From contig JAXRKP010000920.1 in assembly GCA_037039925.1 (NCBI GenBank), positions 95,001 to 159,000 on the forward strand: a stretch of 64,000 nt of DNA, given 5' to 3'. Positions 1 to 22,852 of this stretch are shown one piece after another; position 1 is the first letter of the stretch; each line of letters opens with the position of its first letter. The stretch comes from Doris montereyensis. Lineage: Eukaryota > Mollusca > Gastropoda > Nudibranchia > Dorididae. A program made the translations under genes and the position numbers. The notes below the pieces were generated by a model. The model was given only the letters and a program-made list of their open reading frames with translations, was not told the origin of the DNA and did not search any database.

Positions 1-399
1 CAAACGTTATTGCAATCAAATCACAAAGTTAGAGACATGAAATAATAATATGCGGATTAAGCATTAATTAAGTACTAAATCGAAGTCTAACCTCTATGCA
101 TTAAGAACACAACATTAATAATTATTTTTTTGTCAGCTCCAAACGTAATACTTACGAAAGTTCTGCTGGCTGTGAAGCTAGTGAAACACGCACGACTGGC
201 TTCTAAGCGTCTGAAATATTAATATATCACTACTGGAAAATAAACTAAGTAAGAATCGTTAGCAAAAAATCTGCCAATGAAAACGATTCTCACATTACCT
301 GTAGTAAAGATAAGGATTTGCCATACGCCCATCACGTTTTCTCTTGTTCTGTTAAAAAAATGGCAATTGGAGATTTCGCTTTTAAGTATAGGTCTGAGT
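1..399. other. AT-rich DNA, no gene seen
   Basis: No convincing coding region, RNA gene or repeat is visible here. The short open frames on both strands run into the adjacent TG microsatellite and are compositional. Confidence 0.6.
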
Positions 400-534
400 G
401 TGTGAAGATTGTGTGCCTGTGTGTGTGTATCTGTGTGTTTGTGTATCTGTGGGTGTGTGTGTGTGTAGTGTGTGTGTGTGTGTGTGTAGCTCTGCGTGTG
501 TGTGTGTGTGTGTGTGTGTTTCGTGTCTGAGTGG
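400..534. repeat. Interrupted (TG)n microsatellite
   Basis: TG dinucleotides run for about 130 bp with scattered C, A and T interruptions. The Thr/His and Val/Cys-rich open frames on the two strands are by-products of this tract. Confidence 0.95.
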
Positions 535-540
535 GTCACT

Positions 541-878
541 AGGTGTGTGTCAGACTATGTAGGTATATTAATTATTGACGAGACAAACTGAGAAAAAAAA
601 TCAGAGGGTATCATTTTAATGATCAGCCAATGATTCTGTATAGTTTTACGTGAACCAATTTAATTGACTAAACAAATAATGTTTATATACCTAGTGTTAA
701 TTAAAATGTGTACCCAAATTGACCCAGTTTATTTCCTTTAAACAAACATCAAGGTGACGTTCTGTCCTTACTCGCGTCATGATCACACAAGAAGTAGAAG
801 GTAAATTTATCCATCACACCCGTGAGGGGTAAATTTAACTCAGAACCTGTGTACCATAAAAGGTCTATTGAAATACAC

Positions 879-914
<36 letters not shown>

Positions 915-1140
915 GCAACAATATAATTGTTATTTCTATGTGACTTAAATCCGTTTTATGACTTGCCACTTATCTTCTGTAAAACTGTTTTGTTCTGTTA
1001 TTGAGAGTGGGTCGTTTTCAATCATTAACTCTATTCGGTTACAGTCAAGAATTCAATGTAAGAAGATTTCATTTCCGTGACTTTGTCCTTTGTGTACCTT
1101 TAGTTGTTTTAGAGATAGTGATGTCACATTAGTCTCTCGC
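541..1140. repeat. Non-coding stretch with a (CA)n microsatellite at 882-912
   Basis: A clean CA repeat of about 15 units lies at 882-912. The rest is unremarkable AT-rich sequence without a supported gene. Confidence 0.85.
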
Positions 1141-1144
1141 TCTT

Positions 1145-1292
1145 TTTTTCTTCTTCTTTGGAATTTACCTCGTCCACCATTGTGGTGATCTCAGGGTGAA
1201 TTAAGAGGAAACAGCAAGATGAAAGATAAGTGAAAAAAGGAAGGAAAGGAAAGAAATAGGACCTACCAGCACCACCCACAAACCGCCCGCGC
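1145..1292 (-). repeat. Short dispersed repeat, family C, copy 1
   Basis: Read on the - strand this copy runs from GGCGGT..CTGGTAGGTCCTA through a T/C-rich middle to CTTAATTCACCCTGAGATC and GGTGGACGAGGTAAATTC. The same order recurs on the + strand near 16.8, 49.1, 49.6, 50.9, 51.1-51.35, 57.0 and 57.3 kb. The fixed 3' end and A-rich tails in several copies suggest a SINE or other short retroelement. No tRNA-like head was found, so the class is inferred. Confidence 0.75.
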
Positions 1293-1375
1293 CTCTCGCT
1301 CTCGTTCCAAATGCACAGCAAAACAATGATAGTGAGGAAGGCATATGACTTGTTGTGATGTTCGAGTGTCCACTG

Positions 1376-1656
1376 TTGATTTGATTTGATTTGATTTGAT
1401 TTGATTTGATTTGATTTACCCAAATCCACAACTAAGATGATCTCGGGGTTTTTGGTAGGATTTTTAACGTGCACAGAATGTTGCAATCTGCGTCTCCGGT
1501 GGGACTAGGTGTCAATCCACGTACCTGGACCAGGAGGAAGGGGGGTGGAGATTTTGCTCGAAACAAATCGAGAAATTTTGTCAACCGTTGGCGGGACTCG
1601 AACCCAATACCTTTATATTGAGAAGCCGACACCTTGCCTCAGGACTACTGAGTCCC
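1376..1656 (-). mobile_element. tRNA-derived SINE, family A, copy 1
   Basis: The - strand has a tRNA-like head near 1656 with a B-box-like GGTTCGAGTCC and an A-box-like TAGTCCTGAGG. A conserved body follows (ACCTAGTCCCA, AACGTTAAA-type and CCCCGAGATCA motifs). The element ends in a tail of eight AAATC units, seen on the + strand as TTTGAT repeats at 1376-1417. At least six other copies lie in this window (4.0, 6.4, 15.7, 18.45, 36.3 and 49.3 kb). An RNA polymerase III promoter is implied by the boxes. The family name is not assigned. Confidence 0.85.
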
Positions 1657-1683
1657 TCTCGAGAGTCAGCAATGATTTTGATA

Positions 1684-1948
1684 TACTGTCTCAGACTCAA
1701 CACTATCGTACTGTCTCAGACTTAACACTATCGTACTGTCTCAGACTTAACACTATCGTACTGTCTCAGACTCAACACTATCGTACTGTCTCAGACTCAA
1801 CACTATCGTACTGTCTCAGACTCAACACTATCGTACTGTCTCAGATTTAACACTATCGTACTGTCTCAGACTTAACACTATCGTACTGTCTCAGACTTAA
1901 CACTATCGTACTGTCTCAGACTTAACACTATCGTACTGTCTCAGACTT
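1684..1948. repeat. 25-bp minisatellite, array 1
   Basis: About ten head-to-tail copies of a 25-bp unit (ACTGTCTCAGACT followed by TAACACTATCGT). Variation is mostly at two sites: C/T in the ACTC/ACTT step and CGTA/TGTA. There are no spacers. The array runs straight into the 195-bp unit at 1949. Confidence 0.97.
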
Positions 1949-2145
1949 ACAGACCATCAGGATGACTTTAACAATGAGAAAAGTTATATTTGATGGGGAC
2001 TCTAAATTGTGGTTTGGGGCATAAATAGCAAACAGATATTATAAGGTTCAGTGTGACAGTGGAAGGCTGAGTAATAATTATAGTGTCTTAACCAACATGA
2101 GAATAAATATAAATTACAACGTTTTACTGTTGTGTTATATACTCA
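1949..2145. repeat. 195-bp unit, copy 1, between two minisatellite arrays
   Basis: This non-coding block (starting AGACCATCAGGATGACTTTA) is almost identical to 3711-3906. It interrupts the 25-bp minisatellite, so the array and this unit probably moved or duplicated together. No TIR or coding potential was seen. Confidence 0.9.
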
Positions 2146-3014
2146 CTATCATACTGTCTCAGTCTTAACACTATTGTACTGTCTCAGTCTTAACACTATC
2201 GTACTGTCTCAGACTTAACACTATTGTACTGTCTCAGTCTTAACACTATGGTACTGTCTCAGACTTAACACTATTGTACTGTCTCAGTCTTAACACTATC
2301 GTACTGTCTCAGACTTAACACTATTGTACTGTCTCAGTCTTAACACTATTGTACTGTCTCAGACTTAACACTATTGTACTGTCTCAGTCTTAACACTATT
2401 GTACTGTCTCAGTCTTAACACTATTGTACTGTCTCAGTCTTAACACTATTGTACTGTCTCAGTCTTAACACTATTGTACTGTCTCAGTCTTAACACTATT
2501 GTACTGTCTCAGTCTTAACACTATTGTACTGTCTCAGTCTTAACACTATTGTACTGTCTCAGTCTTAACACTATTGTACTGTCTCAGTCTTAACACTATT
2601 GTACTGTCTCAGTCTTAACACTATTGTACTGTCTCAGACTTAACACTATCGTACTGTCTCAGTCTTAACACTATTGTACTGTCTCAGTCTTAACACTATT
2701 GTACTGTCTCAGTCTTAACACTATTGTACTGTCTCAGTCTTAACACTATCGTACTGTCTCAGACTTAACACTATCGTACTGTCTCAGTCTTAACACTATT
2801 GTACTGTCTCAGACTTAACACTATTGTACTGTCTCAGACTTAACACTATCGTACTGTCTCAGACTTAACACTATTGTACTGTCTCAGACTTAACACTATC
2901 GTACTGTCTCAGACTTAACACTATCCTACTGTCTCAGTCTTAACACTATTGTACTGTCTCAGTCTTAACACTATTGTACTGTCTCAGACTTAACACTAAC
3001 GTACTGTCTCAGGC
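2146..3014. repeat. 25-bp minisatellite, array 2
   Basis: About 35 copies of the same 25-bp unit as array 1. Copies differ mainly at two positions, CAGACT/CAGTCT and ATCGT/ATTGT, giving a two-letter code along the array. The middle (about 2390-2630) is nearly homogeneous for the CAGTCT-ATTGT type, which suggests recent local expansion. The array ends where the TTAA element begins. Confidence 0.97.
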
Positions 3015-3614
3015 TTAAGGGGCGGCACCTAGACTAGTGAATTTTGGACCAAAGTTTGATTTTCTGTTCTTTGCCCATTCGGGTAAAACGATCATTTATC
3101 TACAAGTTCATGGTTGACAAATGTCCACATGACGTATAATTTACAGAACGATTTGTATTATATTTGGCCCACAGGTTCCTCTTGTCAATGTTAATAGAAT
3201 GACGTCGGGGTTTTTTTATATTACATTGAAAACTTTTTGAGAATTTTTTTTTTTTGTATTATAAACGCCGTTTTTTTTGTACATTCATGGTATATAGATC
3301 TAGTATTTTCAAAAATTCATTAAAACTATCCAAAATATCTAAAAAAACTGACCTCCTCTTTAGATATTGAATGGAAAAGACGATCTGCACAGGTTTTGAG
3401 TGATGTTATACATAACTAAGGGGAGGAGATAGATTTTGAAAATTGAGTCAAAATCCAAGATGGCGGCCGTTTCTATGGCAACCAAGGAGGCTACAAATTT
3501 TTCAATGATATAGGATGACTGTATTTTGACAGTTACTCGTGTACATACTAAAAGCAAATGCCTAAACTCAAAAGCAAAAAAAATCACTTCAGGTGCCACA
3601 CCCCCCCCTCTTAA
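3015..3614. mobile_element. TTAA-flanked MITE-like element with imperfect TIRs
   Basis: The block is bounded by TTAA at 3015-3018 and 3611-3614. The left end reads GGGGCGGCACCTAGACTAGTG. The right end, reverse complemented, reads GAGGGGGGGGTGTGGCACCTG, so a GGCACCT core is shared at both ends. Its interior resembles elements at 8573-9644 and about 57720-58715, sharing a CCAAGATGGCG block and a region before TAGATATTGA. TTAA duplications are typical of piggyBac and Kolobok transposons. The G-rich end fits piggyBac poorly. No transposase is present, so it is non-autonomous. Confidence 0.65.
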
Positions 3615-3710
3615 AGGAATACATGACGATTAGGTTTTTCACGAAGGGAAAATACGTAGAGGAAATGACTAATATGTAGGCTCGTCCGGAGTATTCAAAG
3701 AAAAATACAC

Positions 3711-3906
3711 AGACCACCAGGATGAATTTAACAATGAGAAAAGTTATATTTGATGGGGACTCTAAATTGTGGCTTGGGGCATAAATAGCAAACAGATATT
3801 ATAAGGTTCAGTGTGACAGTGGAAGGCTGAGTAATAATTACAGTGTCTTAACCAACATGAGAATAAATATAAATTACAACGTTTTACTGTTGTGATATAT
3901 ACTCAC
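3711..3906. repeat. 195-bp unit, copy 2
   Basis: Direct repeat of 1949-2145 with only a few differences. Here the sequence after ATATACTCAC diverges and no 25-bp array follows. Confidence 0.9.
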
Positions 3907-3965
3907 AATGATATTGTTGTAAATGGCCTATTATAATGAAGAGCTTTTGCCGCTTCTGCGAGAGT

Positions 3966-4235
3966 TTAGAGCAAGATGTCGGTCTCTCAACCAAATGCTC
4001 GTAGGTGTAAGCCACAGCAGGTTGAAAACATTTTTCGAGTGAAACATATCCCTCCCCCTGTTCCAGGTGGGTGGATCGACACCTATTCCGATCGGAGACC
4101 GACAATTAAAAGGAGGTCGTGTGCAGATAACAACACTCTCCACGTTAAAGATCCATCGGCTGTTTACAGGGCAGTCCGGGTAAAGTGTAAAATGCCACCG
4201 AAACCCCCGAGATCACCTTAGTCGTGGATGTTGAT
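3966..4235 (+). mobile_element. SINE family A, copy 2
   Basis: The body is well conserved (GGTGGATCGACACCTA, GTGCAGATAACAACACTC, AAAGATCCATCGGCTGTTTA, CCCCGAGATCACCTTAG). The tRNA-like head is damaged, although GTCGGTCTCTCAACCAAA is still visible. The tail is short. Small open frames here are chance. Confidence 0.8.
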
Positions 4236-4426
4236 AAGTAGAAAGAAACTCAATGGGAGCTAAAGACAGAGTATCTCCAAAAGAAGAGACCCCCGTCGAT
4301 CAAGTGTTTCAGCCCTTAACTTCCTTACACTCTAAAGGGTGGGGGTGGGTGGGCCACCTAAGCCATGACTCCTAGGTGCTTCTCTGTCTTATTTCTTCTT
4401 TTGTTGTTGTTGTCATGGTCTGGTTT

Positions 4427-4459
4427 GATCCCCGGCCGGTCATCCATCCAAGTACTGAC
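4427..4459 (-). other. Short 5S rRNA-like motif downstream of the R2-like LINE
   Basis: On the - strand the sequence contains AGTACTTGGATGGATGACCG, close to the internal control region of eukaryotic 5S rRNA genes. Only about 33 bp match and the flanks do not form a 5S gene, so this is a fragment or a 3' UTR segment of the adjacent LINE, not a functional rRNA gene. Confidence 0.45.
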
Positions 4460-4539
4460 CATGCTGGTTGTTCCTTGACTATTCTAGTTGGTCATTGCTT
4501 TTTGCCAGCGCCATTTATACATCCATATCTGGTGGTCAG

Positions 4540-6300
4540 TTTTATCGTATGTGAAGCACGTTCTCATTTCTTCTTGACCAGATGGAGCTCTTTTCCGCTG
4601 TTTCTGCCACCTGTTTGAGGGCTCTAGTGCGTTTGTTTCCTGTAATTGAGAGCTGTTTTAGGAGGGAATAAGTCAATGCTCCTACAAAACCTCTGGCGCC
4701 AACTTCTACTGCCAAGACTCTGAACATAAATCCAGCTTTCTGGAGGTCACTGGCCAGGTCACAGTACTTTGTAGAGTTGTACTGGTGAGCTCGGTCGATT
4801 CTGCTGTCATAAGACACTGTCAGCTCAATTGTGATAATTTGGTGTGTAGAGTCTGACTGGAAGTACTAAATCAGGTCTCATTCCACTCGTCCTTATAATC
4901 TGGAGATGGTTCTCCCAGTATGGAAGGTCTGCTGAGATATACACCGTTGGTTGGAGGTAATCTTCACAGGTTTTCCTACCCATGTCCTGACTCTTCTTGT
5001 TCCAACGAAGAAAGGTGTTGTGGTAGCAGATGTTTGTGATTTTGCTCTAGCCGAACTTATGATTGATGCTAGATCCTTGAGTATTTGGTTGTGTCTCCAT
5101 GTGTACCGACCTTGTGCTAATGCAGTTTTGCACGAACAGAGGACATGTTCAACAGTTTGTTTGCTTTCGCATAATGGACAAATTACATCATTTCTCTTTC
5201 CCCACCACCAAATTTGCATTTGATGGTAAGAGGTCATACACTGATCGGATTATGAAACATCCCTTAATGGTGCCATTTCCCATAGGTAATTCCAGTTTCG
5301 CTCCTCTGCAAGGCATTTTCCCAAGTTGTCCAATGGTCTTACTGAGATTGTTGAACTACTTTCTGAATTCGCTTAGTGTCCTCTTCACGCCTAACTTCCT
5401 GGATGACAATGTCTCTCTTTTCTTTGCCTTCTGATTTGGACTACCACTTTGTCTGAGATGTTCCTAGCCCTGCACGGTTGTTGTGTGTGTTGTGTGTGTG
5501 TGTGTGTGTCCGGTTTCTATCTTCATCCTGAAGCAATCTTGGGCTGCTTTTACTGCGTCGGCGGTTTTCTATTTTCTTTCAGTTTTGAGCTGGGGCTGAA
5601 CTAATCTTACTGTTGAATCCTCAGAATATTCGAGCATCATTTGCAGCCTTGCTTTTCCTACTTTATATTCTTCCACGACAGATTTTAAAAGTAACTAGAG
5701 TTTTGTCTGCAGGCAATAGAATGCCACATTTGAAAGACAGGGCAGTACACCAAACCACTTACCCATATACTTGTTCATCTTAGCTTCAATTGCTTCAACA
5801 GCAGTTGTACATATGTCATATATCAGTAGGGATCATAAGAGCTGCTGGCATCACACTTTATATTTTCCTTGGAGACCACACTTTTGGATTCTTTTCAGCC
5901 TTTCCTCGGCTACTTTTTTAGTGTCTTTTGATCTCGTAGTATCTTTGAGTGTCGCATCATACCATCTTCCTGTGCTTTTAACTGGTTCCTCTGACACGGT
6001 AGTTATTCTCTGATGTCCTATCGAGAATGAAATGTTCTCTGCTACTTTTCCTTTACGGATGGAGAGACATTGAGATTTCTTAAGTTTGAACTTCATTTTG
6101 CACAGGTTCACAAATTCATTTAATCGGTTCAGTATTCTATGTATATTGTGTTTCATGTTCTTGAGATGACAGAACAGTTGTGTCATCCATGAATGCCTTC
6201 AGTGGCGGCATTTGACACACACTTCCAAGGTTGCGGGACTTGCACGGGCTTCCACTGCCTTCAGAATGACTTGCATTGCGAGAACAGACAGTATGGGAGA
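4540..6300 (-). pseudogene. Decayed R2-like non-LTR retrotransposon (reverse transcriptase C-terminal part, zinc finger, endonuclease)
   Basis: Order on the - strand. (1) At 6186-5851 is the region just after the RT active site, with KMKFKLKKSQCLSIRKGKV and EEPVKSTGRWYDATLKD, typical of this LINE family. (2) At 5237-4893 is a C-terminal zinc finger, CPLCESKQTVEHVLCSCKTA followed by a QGRYTWRHNQIL block. (3) At about 4885-4542 is a restriction-like endonuclease, with RPDLVLPV, then ELTVSYDSRID in another frame, then VEVGARGFVGA and ETAEKSS. LINEs with a C-terminal restriction-like endonuclease, as in R2/R4-type groups, often target repeated RNA genes. Frameshifts and stops separate the blocks and the 5' part is missing. 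A (GT)n tract sits at 5477-5509. Confidence 0.85.
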
Positions 6301-6324
6301 TATCGTGCATCCCACTGCAATACT

Positions 6325-6562
6325 TTGAAAGGTTGAAAACTTTTTCGAGTTAAACCTATCCCTCCCCGCCCTGTTCTAGGTGGGTGGATCGACATCCACC
6401 TACTCCGATCAGAGACCGACAATAACAAAGGAGGCCCCGTGTGCAGATAACAAACACTCTCTCCAAGTTAAAGATCCATCGGCTGTTTACGGGCAAACTT
6501 GAAAATCCCACCAAAATCCCCGGATCACATTAGTTGCGGATGTTGACAAAATCAAATAAAAG
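6325..6562 (+). mobile_element. SINE family A, copy 3 (head-truncated)
   Basis: It starts within the body (TTGAAAACTTTTTCGAG) and continues through GGTGGATCGACATCCACCTA and AAAGATCCATCGGCTGTTTA to the tail AAAATCAAATAAAAG. The tRNA-like head is absent. Confidence 0.8.
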
Positions 6563-6614
6563 AATATTAGGTTTGTAATACAGAGAAGACAACAACAGTC
6601 TGGACCCACTAACC

Positions 6615-6813
6615 AGGGAACCAGTGACAGACAGAAACAAAGGCAGAGACAGACATGCAGACCCAGAGAGAAAGACAGATACAGAGACAGGGAGAGAGAC
6701 GAACAGAAACAGAGGCAGAGACAGACAAAAGAGACACCAACGAGATAGACAAACAAACAGACGGATGCAGATATACAAACAAACAGACGGACAGAGAAGC
6801 AACGAAACAGAGA

Positions 6814-6890
<77 letters not shown>

Positions 6891-6931
6891 CGGGGAGGGA
6901 GGGAGTGAATGAGAGAGAGAGACAAAAGAGC

Positions 6932-6962
<31 letters not shown>

Positions 6963-7106
6963 ACAGACAGAGACAGAGACAAAGACAGAGAGACAGATAG
7001 ATAGAGAGAGAGAAGGGGGAGGGAGGGAGGGAGAGAAAGAGAGAGAGAGAGTGTGTGTGTGTGAGAGAGAGAGAGTGTGAGAGAGTGTGTGTGAGAGAGA
7101 GAGTGA

Positions 7107-7152
<46 letters not shown>

Positions 7153-7172
7153 AGAGAGAGAGAGAGAGAGTG

Positions 7173-7216
<44 letters not shown>
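6615..7216. repeat. Compound microsatellite: AGACAG, (GA)n, (GT)n
   Basis: About 600 bp of purine-rich repeats: imperfect CAGAGA/GACAGA units, then long GA runs (6808-6888 and 7015-7172), interspersed GTGTGA, and a final (GT)n run. The long Ser/Leu and Arg/Glu open frames across this tract are repeat artefacts. Confidence 0.97.
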
Positions 7217-7217
<1 letters not shown>

Positions 7218-7644
7218 ACAAAAGCAGAGTGATGGTCTTGCTCACGGTATCCAATGGTACCATAGACTGTAACGCTTCGAACGTGTGCTTAGTGTACGTA
7301 GCTTTATCACCATTTCATAGATCTATAAATAGTAAAAAAAAATTGTGTTGACATCGAGAATTATAATATTTTTATCGCATTTTTATACAGGAAGATTGAG
7401 CTATCTAGCTCTATCAGTATCAGTGCTTTGTAATCTTTTGAAATCTTACATAATTTACGATTGTATTAAAAAAATACGGAAAATTTTAGGATCTATAGTT
7501 ATATCATAACCAGGTGTTATATATAGAATCTAGGTGCAAACCAGCTGAGGAGCAGCACGCATGTCGTTATTTTATTAGATTAGTTCGACTCGGTTAGTCT
7601 AGATCATCTAGATCTAGGTCTTGCTTTTTTTCTATCGAACTAAA
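7217..7644. promoter_or_regulatory. Probable 5' flank and 5' UTR of the F-box gene
   Basis: No TATA box or CpG cluster stands out. The last 80 bp are T-rich with TAGATC-type repeats. The ATG at 7645 sits in a good context (AAA before, G after). The transcription start cannot be placed from sequence. Confidence 0.3.
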
Positions 7645-19823
<12,179 letters not shown>

Positions 19824-20259
19824 TCAAATGGACAAATTTAATAATTTCAGACATCATTTATTGAAGTGATGCGACGATATTGATTTCTTGTTTGTTTTCA
19901 CTCAGAGATACAGCTTACACCAAACCGACAGTACCTTAACGTGTGAAAGTGTTGCATGTATAATATAATTAGATAGCAGCACTATTGTCTTGACTGGTGC
20001 AGTATCTGTTCGTTTACCTTAATTGAAATTAACCAGGGCGCTTCGTGTGGTACTAATGTGAATGTTTGCTTTGATTTATGACTGAATGTGATTCAATCAA
20101 ACCTTGTTGTTGTTTTTTCTTCCGTGGACAGAAAAATTTTTGATTTAAGCGGGTTGTGATTTGAATGAAGCGATTCATATATATAGACAAAAAAATATTT
20201 TCGGTCTGACTGTATCTCGAGGCATGTAATGGGATGCAGAGGTGTGTAACTGAATCATA

Positions 20260-20440
20260 ATAGTGTTGTGAACTTGTATCCCACGAGACTGGTTCAAACC
20301 TCACTGCTGGCACAGCTGGGTTTCTTTCACAGCATTGGATTCTTAGGAAAGGTACTTCACTCTACTTTCCTCACTTGACTCATATATAAATGAGTACCCA
20401 GCTATAGGTACAGTCACATTGTGTCAGAATGTTAGTACAA
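20260..20440 (+). mobile_element. Possible SINE remnant with a B-box-like motif
   Basis: GGTTCAAACCTC resembles an RNA polymerase III B box. The following AAAGGTACTTCACTCTACTT and ATAAATGAGTACCCAGCT resemble the body of the family B SINE at 48.35 kb. The 5' half is unclear. Confidence 0.45.
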
Positions 20441-20964
20441 AAGCCTAACAGGCTTGTGTACTGTATGCTCCCCAGGAGTTGAGAAAAACTTTGAATGATA
20501 CGGCCTGCTGGGGGATAGATGATGTACAGTGGGGTGAACCTGCACTTGTGTGTAGATGCAGACTATAAATCCATCTTTATCTGTAGGTATCTTCAGGCAT
20601 GTAATAGGATGTAGGTATCTTGAGAGATCGATGAAAGGCTGTGACATACCTCTGCAATTTTCTTGAAGCCCAGAAAGCTGGGGAATATCCTGATTACTGT
20701 AGTATGAAGTTCTACTATATCACCTGCTGTTTAGGTGCTGTTATATATGCCTCTCTTCCTTGTAGTGAAGGCAAGGGTCATAATAGTAATAATGAATATA
20801 ATTGATAATAACTATAATAATAATAACCTTGCTTTAATTGTACTTTTGTCAGTCACTGTAAAACTCATTTATTTGCAAAACAAACAAAATAATCATAATT
20901 TTGAGCATCAGTGTTTTCTTGAAAATTTTATACAGCATATTTTATTGTTTTCACTAAGACAAGA

Positions 20965-21105
20965 GGGTTTGAAGGTCGGTGTCTCCAGACGTTAATGCAG
21001 GTGTGAAATGGAGAGTTTCCAGTGCTGTCAAGCGTTGGGTGTCTCCAGACGTTATTAATACAGGTGTAAAATAGAGGGCTTCCAGTGCTGTCAAACATTG
21101 GTGTC
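20965..21105. repeat. Two-copy tandem duplication of about 68 bp
   Basis: GGTGTCTCCAGACGTTA and TTCCAGTGCTGTCAA recur in order in two adjacent blocks (20968-21035 and 21037-21105) with small differences. Confidence 0.85.
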
Positions 21106-21620
21106 TCTGTTTATGAGATTAGAAGGTGTGGATGGAGGTGGCTAGGGCATATCCTGTAAATAAACAAAACAAGACGTCCATTCCACACAGACACACACAC
21201 ACAGCTGTATGGCTGCCACAAAGGCAAAACGAAAAGAAAGCGAAAAAAAGGATTACACTCATACCTCCTTATACCGCCACCTGATGTGCCAGTGGTAACT
21301 TGGCGTTGTAGAGTCCCTTAAATAAAATCGATAAATTAATTCTCGTACATCGACATGTTTTTCCGTCTCTCCTCTTCTTATATTACAGCATACCGTCCTC
21401 ATTTCCGTTGTCCAAAAATGTGTCCTCTCGCTTCTTGACACACGCCGGCCTCTTCCTATCATGAAGTGACCCAGGATAGGACATGGCAATGTGTACTGCA
21501 AGTACACACACATCTACACACCTATCATGCGTAGTCTAGCTGAGTGAGGCAGTGATATGTGGGCTTTGTGTTAACGTGAAGTGGAAAACATTGACAAGTG
21601 ATACACCAACTTTCTCTTAT
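21106..21620. other. Non-coding DNA, no recognised features
   Basis: A (CA)n-like run lies at 21186-21202. Nothing else is recognisable. Confidence 0.5.
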
Positions 21621-21625
21621 ACCGG

Positions 21626-21842
21626 CATCATTTTAGTGGTCCCATATCAATATCATTTTAGTGGTCCCATATCAACATCATTTTAGTGGTCCCATATCAA
21701 CATCATTTTAGTGGTCCCATATCAATATCATTTTAGTGGTCCCATATCAACATCATTTTAGTGGTTCCATATCAACATCATTTTAGTGGTCCCATATCAA
21801 TATCATTTTTAGTGGTCCCATATCAATATCATTTTAGTGGTC
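21626..21842. repeat. 25-bp minisatellite, about 9 copies
   Basis: The unit is ATCATTTTAGTGGTCCCATA followed by TCAAC or TCAAT. Copies are nearly identical. It is unrelated in sequence to the 25-bp array at 1.7-3.0 kb. Confidence 0.95.
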
Positions 21843-21878
21843 CGATTGATGTTGATATATGCAGATTACACTGCATTA

Positions 21879-22586
21879 CAGGCATGTCTCAAATATTCAG
21901 ACTTTGATAATCCGGGGGTGTCTCAATAATCCAGAAACTAATGAGCTGGGGATGGATTCTTTCTTCTATATTTGTCCCCAATAATCTGGAAATACGGGAT
22001 TCTGGATCCGAAAATTTAATTTGGGAACAAACTACCACAATATAGAGTTTATGTGATAAACCAAACACTGAACTGTTCTAGATTAGTCTAACCAGTCTGC
22101 TGATGGCGCATCAAAGCCACTCGAATTAACTTTTCCAAACACCACTTCAGTCATACAATTTAACAATTTTCCTTGTCTTTGTCTGTCTCATCTCTCTCTT
22201 TTCTCTCTCTCCTCTCTCTCTCTTTCTCTCTCTCTTCTCTCTCTCTCTTCTTCTTCTTCTTTTTCTTTCTCTTCTTCTTTTTCTTCCTTCTTCTTCTTCT
22301 TCTTTTAGCGTGGTGTAAATTGTGAGTAAGCAGGAAACCTGAGGCGTATATCAAAAGAGAGAGAGAAAGAGGGAGGGATGGAGAGAGAGAGGGTTCTGAC
22401 TAATGATTAACGGTCACAAAGTACCCTGTGTCCCATAAAACGTGCTAGGCCTTCATTACTGTAAGATCTGAGGTCTTTTGATTCACAGTATGTGTCACTT
22501 TGATTGACGATTTGATAATCTGAATGTCTCGATAATCTGGACAAATTGCTCGGAACGAAGGTGTTTGAGCTAATGAGACTTGACTG
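21879..22586. mobile_element. TA-flanked TIR element (pogo-like)
   Basis: Left end CAGGCATGTCTCAAATATTC with GATAATCC motifs. The right end reads, in reverse complement, CAGTCAAGTCTCATTAGCTC with CCAGATTATC motifs. TA lies on both sides. Repeated subterminal ATAATCCAGA-type words are typical of pogo/Tigger elements. The interior holds CT, CTT and GA microsatellites (22180-22395) and no transposase. Confidence 0.65.
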
Positions 22587-22852
22587 TATGTTGCTTGGTG
22601 TAAATTATTGAGTAGCTTCATTTGGTACGTTTTTTTATCCTGTACTGTTATTAAATTGAATTGTTCCTTTTTGGGGCTATTTTTTATACAACAGGAACAT
22701 GAGCCAAGTTGAATTACAATATGTTGTTGAATACTAAATATCAGCTATGCAATGTCATATTTCATGTATCGTTATTTTTGTATGTAAGTAGATCTACCTG
22801 ATGTTTCTTTTTGAAATTCTACACACGGTCAGTTGAGCGGGGTTTTACATCA

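Noticed and set aside
1684..3014. CRISPR-like regular repeats
   Set aside because: Units are head to tail with no unique spacers, in a eukaryotic context. It is a minisatellite. The arrays at 14.1, 21.6, 56.5 and 62.8 kb are the same kind of thing.
4427..4459. Functional 5S rRNA gene
   Set aside because: Only about 33 bp resemble 5S, and the remainder of the gene is absent on both sides.
6487..7263. Long Ser/Leu-rich and Arg/Glu-rich open frames
   Set aside because: They are translations of GA/TC and GT microsatellites. The same applies at 12920-13159 and 16398-16858.
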